A stretch of 64,000 bases of DNA, taken from the NCBI GenBank assembly GCA_015207195.1, contig JADEXJ010000003.1, forward strand, positions 34,907 to 98,906, given 5' to 3'. Of the stretch, positions 62,612-64,000 are shown in pieces. Within the stretch, counting starts at the first letter, position 1; every line of letters starts with the position of its first letter. The DNA is from Pleurocapsales cyanobacterium LEGE 10410. Lineage in GTDB: Bacteria; Cyanobacteriota; Cyanobacteriia; Cyanobacteriales; Xenococcaceae. The position numbers were made by a program, and so were the translations under genes. The notes beneath the pieces were generated by a model. That model was not told where the DNA came from and did not search any database. It saw only the letters and a program-made list of their open reading frames with translations.

Positions 62612-64000
62612 CTATCTAGGAAACACAGTGCGATAGGCTTCAACTCCTTCATAGCCATAACGATTGTAACCGTTGGTTTGAATTAATTCTTCCAGGTAAC
62701 GCATTCTTTCTTCTGAGGCAGGGTGACTGGACAAGAGAGTTGGACCACCGCCACCCGATACCTTTTTCAATTTTGCCATCACGTTATATAAGCCATCTGC
62801 CGAATATCCCGCAGCATCTAGTACTCTTAAACCCAAAATATCAGACTGCTTTTCTTTGTCACGGCTAAATTTTTGAGTCAGCAGCAACCCGCCTACATTA
62901 GAAACTGCTCCTGCACCTCTGCCAAGCACACTTGAAATTACATTTGAAGCAGTACTAGTCAAGGCAGATTCTCCTATCTGTTTGTAGCTGTGAGACAAAA
63001 CAGAGTGGGCAATTTCGTGAGCGAGTACGCCTGCTAATTCCGCTTCTGAATCCATTAACTCCAGCATTCCCGTATGGAAGAAGATCTTGCCACCTGGTAA
63101 AGCAAAAGCATTGGGCGTAGGATCTTCGATAATATTGAATTCATATTCAAACTCATCTCTGCCCATCAATCTAGCCAATCTCTGTCCGATATCGTTGAGA
63201 TATTTTAGCTGCTTATCGTTAGTTACTAACTTCGATTGCGCCTTAATACTTTGAGAGAAAGACTGTCCTGCTGCTTTTTCTCCCGCTAGTAGCATCTGAC
63301 CGATTTGGATCGCATCCAGTTCGTTTCCCGTAGCAATCTGACCGATAGTACCGAGTACGCCCGAAGTGGTGATTTTAGAGTTAAGCTTTTTTTTGTATTG
63401 GTCAAAATATTGGTCTGCTGCCTGTTCGTAGGCTTTGCTTTTAGAATTATCGGGATTGTTATAGGCAAATTCTCGCGCTGCGATCGAGGCTTCTAAAGGT
63501 TTGCCATAAAGCAATAATAAATCGATCTTGGTATCTAAGATATCTTCCCTGGCTGGATACATTTCCGAAGCTCGTTCAATAGTTGCGAGAGCTGGTTTTT
63601 CTTCCCCATAAAGATCGTGAGTATCGGCTAGTAAGATATGACCAGGAATAAATCCAGGATATTCTTTGACTAGGCTTTGTAATGGCTCAAAAATTTGGCT
63701 GGTAATTTCTTTTGATTCTTGAGGATCGGCTTCAATTGCGTTATTAGCAGTTTGCCAATATTGCTGACCTCTAACGTTTAGTTTGGCTAAATCATCGTAG
63801 GCGGTAGGAAGATTCGCCGTAGGAGCAAATCCTGGCTTTACTAGCTGTTGAATTTCTCTCGCTTTACTTAGTTCACCTTTACGGTAAAAGTAATCTGCTT
63901 CTGATAATTTTTGATAATAGTAATTATTAAAATTTAGCTGTTTGAATGCTTGAGCAATTATGAAGTTGGTTGGGTGATCGATTCTAGTTGAATCGATATT
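62612..64000 (-). CDS. M48 family metalloprotease with TPR-like N-terminal part (5' end beyond the window)
   Basis: The leftward frame is open from the right window edge to TAG near 62612, so the N-terminus is missing; about 462 codons are visible. The zinc-binding motif is GVLAHEIAHSVLSHSYK (HExxH), followed by a downstream acidic ligand in REKQSDILG-type sequence and DPTPNAFALPGGKIFFHTGM, all typical of M48 (BepA/LoiP-like) proteases. The N-terminal visible portion (NFIIAQAFKQLNFNNYYYQKLSEADYFYRKGE and later PGFIPGHILLADTHDLYGEE) is helical and TPR-like. Such proteases act in the periplasm on outer-membrane proteins. There is no in-frame stop before the edge. Confidence 0.9.
   Translation of the reverse strand, partial: NIDSTRIDHPTNFIIAQAFKQLNFNNYYYQKLSEADYFYRKGELSKAREIQQLVKPGFAPTANLPTAYDDLAKLNVRGQQYWQTANNAIEADPQESKEITSQIFEPLQSLVKEYPGFIPGHILLADTHDLYGEEKPALATIERASEMYPAREDILDTKIDLLLLYGKPLEASIAAREFAYNNPDNSKSKAYEQAADQYFDQYKKKLNSKITTSGVLGTIGQIATGNELDAIQIGQMLLAGEKAAGQSFSQSIKAQSKLVTNDKQLKYLNDIGQRLARLMGRDEFEYEFNIIEDPTPNAFALPGGKIFFHTGMLELMDSEAELAGVLAHEIAHSVLSHSYKQIGESALTSTASNVISSVLGRGAGAVSNVGGLLLTQKFSRDKEKQSDILGLRVLDAAGYSADGLYNVMAKLKKVSGGGGPTLLSSHPASEERMRYLEELIQTNGYNRYGYEGVEAYRTVFPR

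Overview
The window is a piece of a cyanobacterial chromosome. The evidence is a dense scatter of the HIP1 octamer GCGATCGC (for example at 205-212), a PsbQ-type photosystem II lipoprotein, plant-type ferredoxins, ferredoxin-dependent glutamate synthase, CP12, a Tic22 homologue, RNase E with the cyanobacterial arginine-rich tail, and a Ycf52-like acetyltransferase. The sequence is AT-rich by eye, and its intergenic heptamer repeats fit an AT-rich unicellular or pleurocapsalean lineage. That placement is an inference; no rRNA is present. Nearly all of the window is ordinary housekeeping chromosome. I see no CRISPR array, prophage, intact transposon or rRNA operon.

Layout. 1-5.1 kb: the tail of an unknown gene, a DUF427 protein, a YqiA-like esterase, a TPS-type haemagglutinin interrupted by one in-frame TGA, and an EamA transporter. 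5.1-8.7 kb: the glycine cleavage genes gcvH and gcvP, separated by a hairpin plus T-run. 8.7-16.2 kb: an alpha/beta hydrolase, a GNAT, two SDR-type proteins, a MurG-like glycosyltransferase, a kinase-like protein with degenerate catalytic motifs fused to a PsbP-like domain, and a membrane-anchored peroxiredoxin. 16.3-21.3 kb: sulfate adenylyltransferase, a probable 56-aa protein, and a Tat-exported caspase-fold protein of the Tyr/Ser type coupled to an LpxB-like protein. 22.3-24.9 kb: rne-rnhB behind a gap of about 1 kb that contains strong, mutually exclusive inverted repeats. 25-34.1 kb: DUF1997, pheA and a Lon-substrate-binding protein, then the str cluster rpsL-rpsG-fusA-tuf-rpsJ read leftward, an IscA-like protein and a ManC-type cupin. 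35-39.7 kb: ferredoxin-GOGAT. 40-44.9 kb: an SLH protein, RbgA, a small exported protein, Uma2, a hydrolase-like protein and PsbQ.

45-48.4 kb is the most interesting stretch. A leftward run encodes ferredoxin, thioredoxin, a zinc-ribbon protein, a CBS-CP12 fusion, and a second CBS protein that keeps only the last residues of the CP12 domain. CP12 links thiol redox state to Calvin-cycle enzymes and CBS pairs bind adenylates. This arrangement therefore looks like an energy- and redox-sensing module encoded together with its electron donors. That is an inference from gene order and domains.

48.5-64 kb: a recombinase-domain fragment, a four-CBS protein, a sulfotransferase, proA-folB, a 57-aa ORF with its own terminator, a histidine kinase with a degenerate ATPase domain, tsaC, prmC, Tic22, tRNA-Pro(UGG), a cyanobacterial protein of unknown function, citramalate synthase, a small ferredoxin, two membrane proteins, and an M48 metalloprotease cut by the right edge. 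Several proteins in the window retain a fold while losing catalytic residues: the kinase, the caspase, one hydrolase and one histidine kinase.
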